Shown here piece after piece: positions 44,668 to 51,989 of a stretch of DNA of 64,000 bases. The DNA is from Ruminococcaceae bacterium UBA3323 (GTDB lineage Bacteria; Bacillota; Clostridia; Oscillospirales; Acutalibacteraceae): contig DESD01000016.1 of NCBI GenBank assembly GCA_002361935.1, positions 9,017-73,016 of the forward strand, written 5' to 3'. Each line of letters starts with the position of its first letter. The stretch's first letter is position 1. Under the pieces are notes generated by a model that ran no database searches, was not told where the DNA came from, and saw nothing but the letters and a program-made list of their open reading frames with translations. The translations under genes and the position numbers were made by a program.

Positions 44668-45196
44668 CTTTGCTTAAAATGCCGCTTTCAATGATATAGT
44701 TTACATTTTCCTGAACAGGCTTTGTTCCGTCAAGCCTTATAACCGGGCAGTTTAAGGTACATAACCATTTTTCAACTGTACCGCCTTCCCTGGATTTCAC
44801 AAATTCAAAAAATGCTTTTTCCTGTTCATATAAATCTCCGCCCGGAAACATTCTATTGCCGAATTTCTGAAAAGAGCGATTTTTGACTCTCTGTAATCTG
44901 ATTTCTTTCGGAACTTCAAGCATTATGGCCATTTTAATACATTGAGGAAAAATTTTTCCATAATTTCCTTTAACAGAAGCCAAAACAAAATTTTTATTTT
45001 TTTCAATTTTCTTGAGCAGAACCTCCTCAGCTTCTTTATCCGTTCGCTGAGAAGAAAAACGATAATCATCATTTTGCTTAGAAAAATATAAATTTTCACT
45101 ATCTATAAAATAATAACCTAACTTTTCAGCAAGAGCCTTTCCAAGTGTACTTTTCCCTGCTCCATTCAAGCCGCATATTAGAATTCCTGTTCCCAT
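44648..45196 (-). CDS. P-loop nucleotide kinase-like protein
   Basis: The 182-residue protein has Walker A GLNGAGKSTLGKALAEKLG at the very N terminus, then FIDSENLYF where shikimate/adenylate-type kinases place their substrate Asp, and an Arg-rich lid-like segment (RLQRVKNRSFQKFG). It is of AAA_17/AAA_18 type; the phosphoacceptor is unknown. It ends a string of short - strand genes; the next one lies six bases upstream. Confidence 0.75.
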   Translation of the reverse strand: MGTGILICGLNGAGKSTLGKALAEKLGYYFIDSENLYFSKQNDDYRFSSQRTDKEAEEVLLKKIEKNKNFVLASVKGNYGKIFPQCIKMAIMLEVPKEIRLQRVKNRSFQKFGNRMFPGGDLYEQEKAFFEFVKSREGGTVEKWLCTLNCPVIRLDGTKPVQENVNYIIESGILSKETPDTV

Positions 45197-45202
45197 TTAC
45201 AT

Positions 45203-45931
45203 TCACCAAAGCCCATAAAAGTATTTCTTTATATTTTCGGCATCAGGATAATTTATCTCATCAATTAAACGAATTACTTCATTCACGTCATATTCTACAT
45301 CAATTGTTTGTACCTCAGCCTTTCCCTTATCCAATTTTACAACACCTGCACGTGCCACATTTTTATCCTGAGCAGGACAACCGAGTGAACCAACGTTAAT
45401 ATAGAATTTATCGCTATTACAAATATTTCTGCAATGATTATGCCCATATAAAATAATATCACTGTTAACATCTGCAAACATTTTCTTCAAATTATCCTCA
45501 GAAGGATTTGCTGTATATTGATTGTTCATATAATGCCCTTCACAATCCATACAATAATGCATAACGGATATGCTGAAGCCCTCATATGTAAGATTTATCT
45601 TATATGGCAAGCTTTCAAGAAAATGAATAGATTCTGATGACAGCAGATTATGCTCCCATTTATGATGCTTCATTTCTTCCAAACCCATATTTTCCCCGTT
45701 TGGATATCTGCTCGGCATTCCCTCAAGCAAATACTTTTCGTGATTTCCGCGTACGGCAATTAAATTTGGAATTTGCATGATATATTGAACTGTTTCTTCG
45801 GGGAACGGACCAATGCCAATGATATCCCCACAGCAAATCATTTTATCACATTCCATTTGATTCAACTTTTCTGCAACTGCCCTGAGGGCTGTCAGGTTAT
45901 TATGTATATCTGTAATAACGCCAAGTTTCAT
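45203..45931 (-). CDS. Calcineurin-like metallophosphoesterase
   Basis: The 242-residue phosphoesterase has all metal motifs: GVITDIHNN, CGDIIGIGP, VRGNHEKYL, and the late YGHNHCR with a preceding HYCMDC. It resembles the YfcE/diadenosine-tetraphosphatase-like group (MJ0936 type). The natural substrate is unknown. It is one of four adjacent small phosphate-handling genes. Confidence 0.85.
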   Translation of the reverse strand: MKLGVITDIHNNLTALRAVAEKLNQMECDKMICCGDIIGIGPFPEETVQYIMQIPNLIAVRGNHEKYLLEGMPSRYPNGENMGLEEMKHHKWEHNLLSSESIHFLESLPYKINLTYEGFSISVMHYCMDCEGHYMNNQYTANPSEDNLKKMFADVNSDIILYGHNHCRNICNSDKFYINVGSLGCPAQDKNVARAGVVKLDKGKAEVQTIDVEYDVNEVIRLIDEINYPDAENIKKYFYGLW

Positions 45932-45948
45932 ATTCTATACCTTTATTT

Positions 45949-46575
45949 TTACTCATTGACTAAAACATCCAAAACTTCTTTCAGATTATCAACAGTAAAA
46001 TCTGCTTTTTCATATTCCTTTTTTGGAGTTGAATATTTGGCAAAGCCCTGCCTGATCCACACTGTTTTCATTCCGATTTTATTTGCAGGCACAATATCAT
46101 TATCCAGCCTGTCGCCAATCATAACCGCATTTTGCGGTTTGCAGTTTGCTTTTTCAAGTGCAATTTCAAAAATTCTTAAATCAGGTTTGGCAATACTCTC
46201 TTCGGCAGAAGCCGCAATAACATCAAAGTATTTTAATATATTCCAGCTTTTCAATCTTTCTTCCGTGCCCGGGGATTGGTTTGCAATAATACCTAATTTA
46301 AAATTCTTTTCTTTCAGCTTTTCTAAAACCGGCTTTGCTTCCGGATACAGAAATTCAAGCTCTTTATGCCATGTGGGCAAGGTTAAATGATAATGCTTAA
46401 CTGCCTCATGATCACCTTTTAAATTCTGCTTTGAAAACGCAATAACCTTATTTTTAAATTCTTCATATGTAATATCCGTATTTTCAACAGCTTCTGCATA
46501 TCGCTTTTCATAACACTTTGATTCATCAACAAGCGTTGAACCGATATCAAAAAATACCCATTTCATATTATTCAT
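45949..46575 (-). CDS. HAD-superfamily hydrolase (subfamily IA)
   Basis: The 208-residue phosphatase-like protein has motif I WVFFDIGSTLVDE (Asp nucleophile; the second acidic residue is replaced by Ser in DIGST), motif II IIANQSP, a conserved Lys in ESIAKPDLRIFE, and motif IV MIGDRLDNDI. The DIGST form of motif I is common in phosphatases that keep Asp only at the first position. The ATG overlaps the stop of the upstream gene (TAATG). Confidence 0.82.
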   Translation of the reverse strand: MNNMKWVFFDIGSTLVDESKCYEKRYAEAVENTDITYEEFKNKVIAFSKQNLKGDHEAVKHYHLTLPTWHKELEFLYPEAKPVLEKLKEKNFKLGIIANQSPGTEERLKSWNILKYFDVIAASAEESIAKPDLRIFEIALEKANCKPQNAVMIGDRLDNDIVPANKIGMKTVWIRQGFAKYSTPKKEYEKADFTVDNLKEVLDVLVNE

Positions 46576-47135
46576 TATTTTATCCTTGTAATTCTATTAC
46601 CTTTAACGAGATACGCTTTTTCGGCAACATCTATCATAGGCTTATCGAGCATTGTATCCGTATAAAATTCATCAATTTTACAGTTTTTATATTTTTCAAG
46701 AAAGGTTTTTCTTTTATTTTCTTTAAAATTGAGATATTCAACCTTTAGGGTTTCACGATTAATAATTGAACAAATACAATTTTTAACGCCAAGACGATTA
46801 CAGGCTTCATCAATAAGCATATTGAAATTTGCCGTTATGATAACATCATCCGCCTGCGGCTTATACCAAGGCTTTATTTTTTTCATATGGCTGTTCCAGA
46901 AATCATTTACAAGCTTTTCCTTATTATCAAAGGAATTCATATAAAAGGAAGAATACTTTTTAACTGCATTTTCCAAATCCTGCATTGCGGTTTTTCCAAG
47001 CTTATATTTTAAAAGATTGAATACGGCAAGCGGAACATATTTGGCGACCTTTGGATTATACTTTATGCTGAACAAATAAAAATCAAAAACACTTTCGCCG
47101 TTATAAATTGTATTGTCAAAATCAAAAACACGCAT
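46575..47135 (-). CDS. HAD-IB family phosphatase
   Basis: The 186-residue protein has motif I VFDFDNTIYNGES with the Asp-x-Asp pair, motif II ITANFNML, and a C-terminal motif around FYTDTMLDKPMIDVAE, with cap helices between. It matches the SerB-like subfamily IB that includes phosphoserine and lipid-phosphate phosphatases; the substrate is not deducible. It is translationally coupled to the next HAD gene. Confidence 0.8.
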   Translation of the reverse strand: MRVFDFDNTIYNGESVFDFYLFSIKYNPKVAKYVPLAVFNLLKYKLGKTAMQDLENAVKKYSSFYMNSFDNKEKLVNDFWNSHMKKIKPWYKPQADDVIITANFNMLIDEACNRLGVKNCICSIINRETLKVEYLNFKENKRKTFLEKYKNCKIDEFYTDTMLDKPMIDVAEKAYLVKGNRITRIK

Positions 47136-47218
47136 AATATTTCACCTCATTCACCGCAGGCAGTTTTTCCTCCCTTTGCAAAAGAAAATCCGGCCAAATA
47201 TCCCCTGCTTTAATCTAT

Positions 47219-47971
47219 CTATTTCGTTATAAGCTCTTTTAAAAGAGCCGCCATCTCTCTTGTATGATAAGTTAAAAATGTATAAAAAGACGAATAACTG
47301 CACAAGGAATGAAAATCAAGCCCGTTTTTATCGCAAATCAGCTTTGCCCTGTATTCATGAAATTCATTTGTAACAACAAGCACACTTTTTGAAAGCCCGT
47401 TTTCCTCTATAACAGCCTTTGAAAACGCTATGTTTTCGGCAGTGCTTGTTGATTTATCCTCTTTATACAGTCTGTTTTTATCAATGCCCAAATCCGTAAG
47501 CACATTTTCCATACACTGTGCTTCGCTGATATCCTCATCGTAGCCTTGTCCGCCTGAAAGAACGGCAACGGCATTTGGATTTTTTTCAAGATATTCAGCT
47601 GCCTTTTTGCATCTGTTTCTAAGATATCTGCTGGGTGTACTTCCATACACCTTGCACCCAAGCACAATAACCGTTTCAGCCCCGTCATTCGTTTTATAAT
47701 TTGCGTATTTTGCCATATTGACGGACAGCGGCGTAACAATGATCAGAAGAACGGCAAGCATTGCAGCAATAACTGCTCTTTTCCAACCAACAGGAAAAGC
47801 ATTATAAAATACTCCGAATAAAACAAGAAACGCAGAGAAAATGATTCCTGCACCGTTTCCGGCATTAATAATACCGGCCGGCAGAGGAGCTATATACCAC
47901 AAAAGAAGAAGAAGGCCAACAATAATAAAAAAGATTTTCAATACAGACTGTCCTTTACTTAATTTTTCCAT
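47219..47971 (-). CDS. YdcF/ElyC-type DUF218 membrane protein
   Basis: The 250-residue protein has three to four N-terminal hydrophobic segments (to about residue 95), then the DUF218 domain: VIVLGCKVYGSTPSRYLRNR, AVLSGGQGYDEDISEAQ, and VVTNEFHEYRAKLI. The family includes SanA/ElyC, linked to envelope and undecaprenyl carrier metabolism. Its start overlaps the end of the Xre regulator by 17 bases, so the two are coupled. Confidence 0.85.
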   Translation of the reverse strand: MEKLSKGQSVLKIFFIIVGLLLLLWYIAPLPAGIINAGNGAGIIFSAFLVLFGVFYNAFPVGWKRAVIAAMLAVLLIIVTPLSVNMAKYANYKTNDGAETVIVLGCKVYGSTPSRYLRNRCKKAAEYLEKNPNAVAVLSGGQGYDEDISEAQCMENVLTDLGIDKNRLYKEDKSTSTAENIAFSKAVIEENGLSKSVLVVTNEFHEYRAKLICDKNGLDFHSLCSYSSFYTFLTYHTREMAALLKELITK

Positions 47972-48629
47972 ACAAATACCTCTCTGTCACAGCTAAAATA
48001 ATAATAATCGCCGCCATTATAAACGGAGTGTAAACACCCCAGCGTGAAAAATCGATTATTCTTGCAATAAATGAGAGGGGAAACGGCAGCAGAATTAATG
48101 AAAGTATAATTCCCTTTTTGCCTGCAATTGCAATGATTTCACTTTTATTATAGGATACACCAAGCCGTGTTACACCAACAGCATACACAAGACCGCTTGC
48201 TATCAAAGCAACAAGCGATACGGCAACAAACATAATTTCCCAATGCGTATAAAACAGAATGGGAAATGCCCATATGGAATAAATTTCCGTTATGGTTCCG
48301 AGCAGCGTTGAAAAAGCACCGAAAAATACAGCTATAACATAGCTTATTTTAAAGAAATTCAAAAGATTATCCTTATTTTCAACCTCGGTAACCTTAAAAT
48401 CAACAATTTCCTCTTTCGGCATTTTTTCGCCTGCAAGCAGCTCATCAACTGTAACATCCAGTGCATCCGCAACAAAAGGCAGAATCGTTATATCCGGAAA
48501 ACCGTCACCGTTTTCCCACTTGGATATCGTTCGGTTGCTTACATTTAATATTTCCGCAAGTCCCGCCTGCGTGTATTCCTTTTCTTTTCTTAATGCAGCG
48601 ATAAAACCGCCAACCTTTTTTGAATCCAC
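47955..48629 (-). CDS. Xre-family regulator with membrane domain
   Basis: The 224-residue protein has an N-terminal helix-turn-helix (FIAALRKEKEYTQAGLAEILNVSNRTISKWENGDGFP, about 5-60) and a membrane part of about four helices (about 100-220). It therefore holds its DNA-binding domain at the membrane. The start is GTG 48629, six bases after AGAGGTGA; the earlier GTG 48644 overlaps that site. It is co-transcribed with the ydcF-like gene. A copy of the 49-bp repeat lies just upstream. Confidence 0.82.
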   Translation of the reverse strand: MDSKKVGGFIAALRKEKEYTQAGLAEILNVSNRTISKWENGDGFPDITILPFVADALDVTVDELLAGEKMPKEEIVDFKVTEVENKDNLLNFFKISYVIAVFFGAFSTLLGTITEIYSIWAFPILFYTHWEIMFVAVSLVALIASGLVYAVGVTRLGVSYNKSEIIAIAGKKGIILSLILLPFPLSFIARIIDFSRWGVYTPFIMAAIIIILAVTERYLYGKIK

Positions 48630-48670
48630 ACAATCACCTCTCACATGAATACTAACCCGAACCTCTGTTC

Positions 48671-48719
48671 TGCTTCAATGAATTTTCAATGGAATATATC
48701 CACGATAAGTGGAATTAAC
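48671..48719 (-). repeat. 49-bp intergenic repeat, copy 2
   Basis: It aligns without gaps to 12489-12537 (38 of 49 identical). It contains a short CCAC-GATAA-GTGG hairpin and two near-identical 9-mers, TTCAATGAA and TTCAATGGA. It lies between nfo and the Xre regulator. Confidence 0.6.
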
Positions 48720-48795
48720 TGCAATAAAACGGAATTGCCGTAAAAATTTTATAAATAAACCGATTTGCAATTTCCATTTTTGTTTTTTATATTTT

Positions 48796-49623
48796 TTATT
48801 TGACAAATCCTTTTAAGAGTGCTATTTCCTTTGCATAGCCGTCAAGCTCATTCGGCGTTTCAAGAAACATCGGAAGCCCCTTTAAATATGGATGATTAAC
48901 GATTTTTTCAAACGCTGCTGTTCCGATATTGCCTTCTCCGATTTTTTCATGACGGTCTTTATGTGCACCCAACGGATTTTTGCTGTCATTCAGATGAAGC
49001 GCCTTTAATCTGTTCAATCCGATAATCCTGTCAAATTCTTCAAGCACCCCATCCAAATTATGAACAATATCATATCCACCGTCATGCACATGGCAGGTAT
49101 CAAGGCAAACACCCATTTTATCATTTAATTCAACTCCATCCAGAATTGCCCTTAGCTCCTCAAAGGTTTTTCCCATTTCCGAACCCTTGCCTGCCATGGT
49201 TTCAAGAAGCACTGTTGTAGACATATCTTTAAAAAGGACCTGATTCAGCACACCGCATATAAGGCTTATACCCATCTCTTCCCCCTGCCCGACATGAGAG
49301 CCCGGATGAAAATTATAAAGCATATTCGGAGTATATTCCATCCTTTTCAAATCATCAGCGAAGGTTTCCAAAGCAAATCTTCTTGTATCGGGATTTGCCG
49401 AACAGCAATTCAGCGTATACGGAGCGTGCGCCAGAATTGTTCCGAAATTAACCTGATCTGCCTTTTCAAGAAAGGCTTTAATATCCTTTTCATCTATTTC
49501 TTTTGCTTTTCCGCCCCTTGGGTTTCTTGTAAAAAACTGAAAGGTGTTTGCGCCAATGGAAAGCGCTTCATCAAGCATATGCGTATATCCCTTTGATGCG
49601 CTTAAATGAGCCCCTATCATCAT
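48796..49623 (-). CDS. nfo: Endonuclease IV (AP endonuclease)
   Basis: The 275-residue TIM-barrel enzyme cuts at abasic sites in base-excision repair. Zinc-ligand motifs are visible: [73 protein letters not shown], and FLETPNE. I chose ATG 49623, eight bases after AAGGAG; the ATG at 49629 overlaps the stop of the gene before it. It is the last gene of the long - strand run. Confidence 0.95.
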   Translation of the reverse strand: MMIGAHLSASKGYTHMLDEALSIGANTFQFFTRNPRGGKAKEIDEKDIKAFLEKADQVNFGTILAHAPYTLNCCSANPDTRRFALETFADDLKRMEYTPNMLYNFHPGSHVGQGEEMGISLICGVLNQVLFKDMSTTVLLETMAGKGSEMGKTFEELRAILDGVELNDKMGVCLDTCHVHDGGYDIVHNLDGVLEEFDRIIGLNRLKALHLNDSKNPLGAHKDRHEKIGEGNIGTAAFEKIVNHPYLKGLPMFLETPNELDGYAKEIALLKGFVK

Positions 49624-49628
49624 TTGCA

Positions 49629-50486
49629 TTACTCCTTATTTTTTAAAATATCCTCATCGGCTTTGCCGCTCATAATATATTCAAGCAAATCGGCAACACA
49701 GCCATTATTGCAATGACAGGCTTCAAATTTACTGATATTGTGAATTGCCCTTGGTGCCTGACCGGCGCAGGCAGGAAGCCCGACTGTTTTTAGCATATCC
49801 CAATCATTATAATAATCACCGATTGCAGCAACATGGCTTTTTTCTATTCCTATCGTATCTGCAAGCTGCATAATAGCAGTGCCCTTGTGCGTGTTTCTTG
49901 CAAGCATTTCCATTGTCCAGAGTGATGACGCCATAAAGTTCACCTTATGTCTTATCTCCGAACGGTCTATCAGCCTTCTGAGAGAATTGATTGTTGGAGG
50001 AAGGCCCCAAAAAATAACCTTCATCCAGCCCTCTTTCGGAACTGCATCTATATTGGTAACTTCATAATGATCCTTATCAATAATAACCGTACCCCTGCCT
50101 AAAAAGCCTCTTCTGACCACATAGACATAGTCATCAAAATATATACCGATATCAAGGCTTTTAAATGCCTCGCTGTACTCACACATAATTGTACGCACAA
50201 ATTCGCGGCCTGCTTCGCCTATTGTTGAACGCCAAAGCATTTCTTTCTTATGAAAATCATAAATTCCTGCGCCATTCAAAACGATTGCAGGCTGATTGGG
50301 CGTTATTCTGTCATAATTTCGTTTAAGGCTTGAGGTTAATCTGCCTGAAGCAAGCGTAAAATTTCCTCCTGCCTGTGTAAATTTTTTTATAGCCTCATAA
50401 TTTCTTTTAGGAAGCCTTCTGATTTTATTATTCAGCGTTCCGTCTATATCCGAAACAACAAGCCAGTTTTCAAATGTTTTATCCAT
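49629..50486 (-). CDS. Cof-type HAD hydrolase
   Basis: The 285-residue HAD-IIB protein has motif [18 protein letters not shown], motif [11 protein letters not shown], and motif [15 protein letters not shown] with a Cof-type cap. Members dephosphorylate sugar phosphates or pyridoxal phosphate; the substrate here is unknown. Its stop overlaps the nfo region (TAATG) and it lies 24 bases after rluD. Confidence 0.88.
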   Translation of the reverse strand: MDKTFENWLVVSDIDGTLNNKIRRLPKRNYEAIKKFTQAGGNFTLASGRLTSSLKRNYDRITPNQPAIVLNGAGIYDFHKKEMLWRSTIGEAGREFVRTIMCEYSEAFKSLDIGIYFDDYVYVVRRGFLGRGTVIIDKDHYEVTNIDAVPKEGWMKVIFWGLPPTINSLRRLIDRSEIRHKVNFMASSLWTMEMLARNTHKGTAIMQLADTIGIEKSHVAAIGDYYNDWDMLKTVGLPACAGQAPRAIHNISKFEACHCNNGCVADLLEYIMSGKADEDILKNKE

Positions 50487-50510
50487 AAATCCGCTCCTTT
50501 CCTCCCATAA

Positions 50511-51434
50511 TCATTGCATATGATTAAGCTTTCTTAAGAATTCGGTAAAATAATCGGGTAGCTCGCTTTCAAATTCAAGCCACTGCCCCGTTTTCGGATG
50601 AACAAAGCCGATATGCTTAGCATGAAGACATTGCCCGTTCAAGCCTTTCTGAACCTTTTTAGGCCCATACACCTCATCACCTGCAACAGGGTGACCGATA
50701 TAAGCCATATGCACTCTTATCTGATGCGTTCTTCCGGTTTCAAGCACACATCTTATATGTGTAAACTTTCCGAAGCGCTGCAACACCTCATAATGAGTAA
50801 CCGCATTTTTAGAATTCTTATATGTAACCGCCATCTTTTTTCGTTCCTTTGGGTGCCTGCCTATCGGCTGATTAACTGTTCCGCTGTTTTCGGAAATGTT
50901 GCCATGAACAATGCACTCATAGGCACGTTCAAAGGAATGCTCTTTGATTTGCTCAGCAAGATGCAGATGCGCCCTGTCATTTTTAGCAACAATTAAAAGT
51001 CCGGAAGTATCCTTATCAATTCTATGAACGATTCCGGGACGTATCACACCGTTTATTCCGCTTAAGCTGTCCCTGCAATGATACAAAAGCGCATTAACAA
51101 GTGTGCCCTCATAATTGCCTGCAGCAGGATGAACAACCATTCCCTTCGGCTTATTCACAACAAGCAGATCATCATCCTCATATACAATATCCAGCGGTAT
51201 ATTCTCAGGAAGCGTTTCAAGCGGCCTTGCTTCGGGAATTGCAACAGAGATTCTGTCATTTTCCCTGCATTTATAGTTTTTGGAAACAACACTTCCGTTT
51301 ACCCAAACTGCTTCATCATCAATCAGTCTGGCAACGGCAGAACGCGAAAGCGTTTTTACCTTATCGCTTATAAATTTATCTATCCTTACGCCCTTATCTT
51401 CGGCAGATACAGCTAAAATGAATGCATCACTCAT
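50511..51434 (-). CDS. rluD: RluD-type pseudouridine synthase
   Basis: The 307-residue enzyme has an N-terminal S4 RNA-binding domain (about 15-75, RIDKFISDKVKTLSRSAVARLI) and the RluA-family catalytic core with PGIVHRIDKDTSGLLIVAKND, where the Asp is the catalytic residue. It modifies uridines in 23S rRNA or, less likely, other RNAs; it is a YlyB-type protein. It lies next to lspA, the usual Firmicutes order, and overlaps it by eight bases. Confidence 0.93.
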   Translation of the reverse strand: MSDAFILAVSAEDKGVRIDKFISDKVKTLSRSAVARLIDDEAVWVNGSVVSKNYKCRENDRISVAIPEARPLETLPENIPLDIVYEDDDLLVVNKPKGMVVHPAAGNYEGTLVNALLYHCRDSLSGINGVIRPGIVHRIDKDTSGLLIVAKNDRAHLHLAEQIKEHSFERAYECIVHGNISENSGTVNQPIGRHPKERKKMAVTYKNSKNAVTHYEVLQRFGKFTHIRCVLETGRTHQIRVHMAYIGHPVAGDEVYGPKKVQKGLNGQCLHAKHIGFVHPKTGQWLEFESELPDYFTEFLRKLNHMQ

Positions 51435-51915
51435 CCGTCTTCTCCTTATCCTTCTTTTTTAAGGTATCAAAAAGCAGGTATATGAAAAGAGAGCCTGCGC
51501 CAAGCGTTACAGCACAATCGGCAATATTGAATATTGCAAAATTGATAAAGGTAGGCTCTATAAAATCAATCACAAAGCCGTAAAATACCCTGTCTATAAG
51601 ATTGCCTATACCGCCTGCAATAATAACTCCTATGCTCCAATAAAGCCATAGAGAACTGCATTTATTTGAAAAAATATACCACATGGCAGCAACGCATGCA
51701 ATTATGGTTATGGCAATAAAAATCCATCTTGCCCCACTGAAAAGAGAAAATGCCATTCCCGTATTTTCTGCATACCTGAAATCAACAAAGCCCTTAATAA
51801 AATGCAGCGATATTCCGTCGGAAAGATATTTTTGGGCAAAAAATTTAGTTACCTGATCAAATGCGGTTATTAAAATTATCATTACAGCGCACCATATATG
51901 TTTTTTTCTGTGCAA
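51427..51915 (-). CDS. lspA: Lipoprotein signal peptidase II
   Basis: The 162-residue membrane protease has four hydrophobic segments and the LspA signatures: ITAFDQVTKFF, GGIGNLIDR, FVIDFIEP and FNIADCAVTLG, with the two catalytic Asp residues in the last motifs. It cleaves lipidated prolipoproteins before Cys. The start is TTG 51915 after GGAGGGA; the upstream TTG at 51939 would contain the ribosome binding site. The following frame is rluD. Confidence 0.93.
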   Translation of the reverse strand: MHRKKHIWCAVMIILITAFDQVTKFFAQKYLSDGISLHFIKGFVDFRYAENTGMAFSLFSGARWIFIAITIIACVAAMWYIFSNKCSSLWLYWSIGVIIAGGIGNLIDRVFYGFVIDFIEPTFINFAIFNIADCAVTLGAGSLFIYLLFDTLKKKDKEKTDE

Positions 51916-51989
51916 AAATATCCCTCCGATACAATACAAGGGGCAGATTTGTTTCTGCCCCTCTGTAATTTTTTGATTATAATTGTTGA

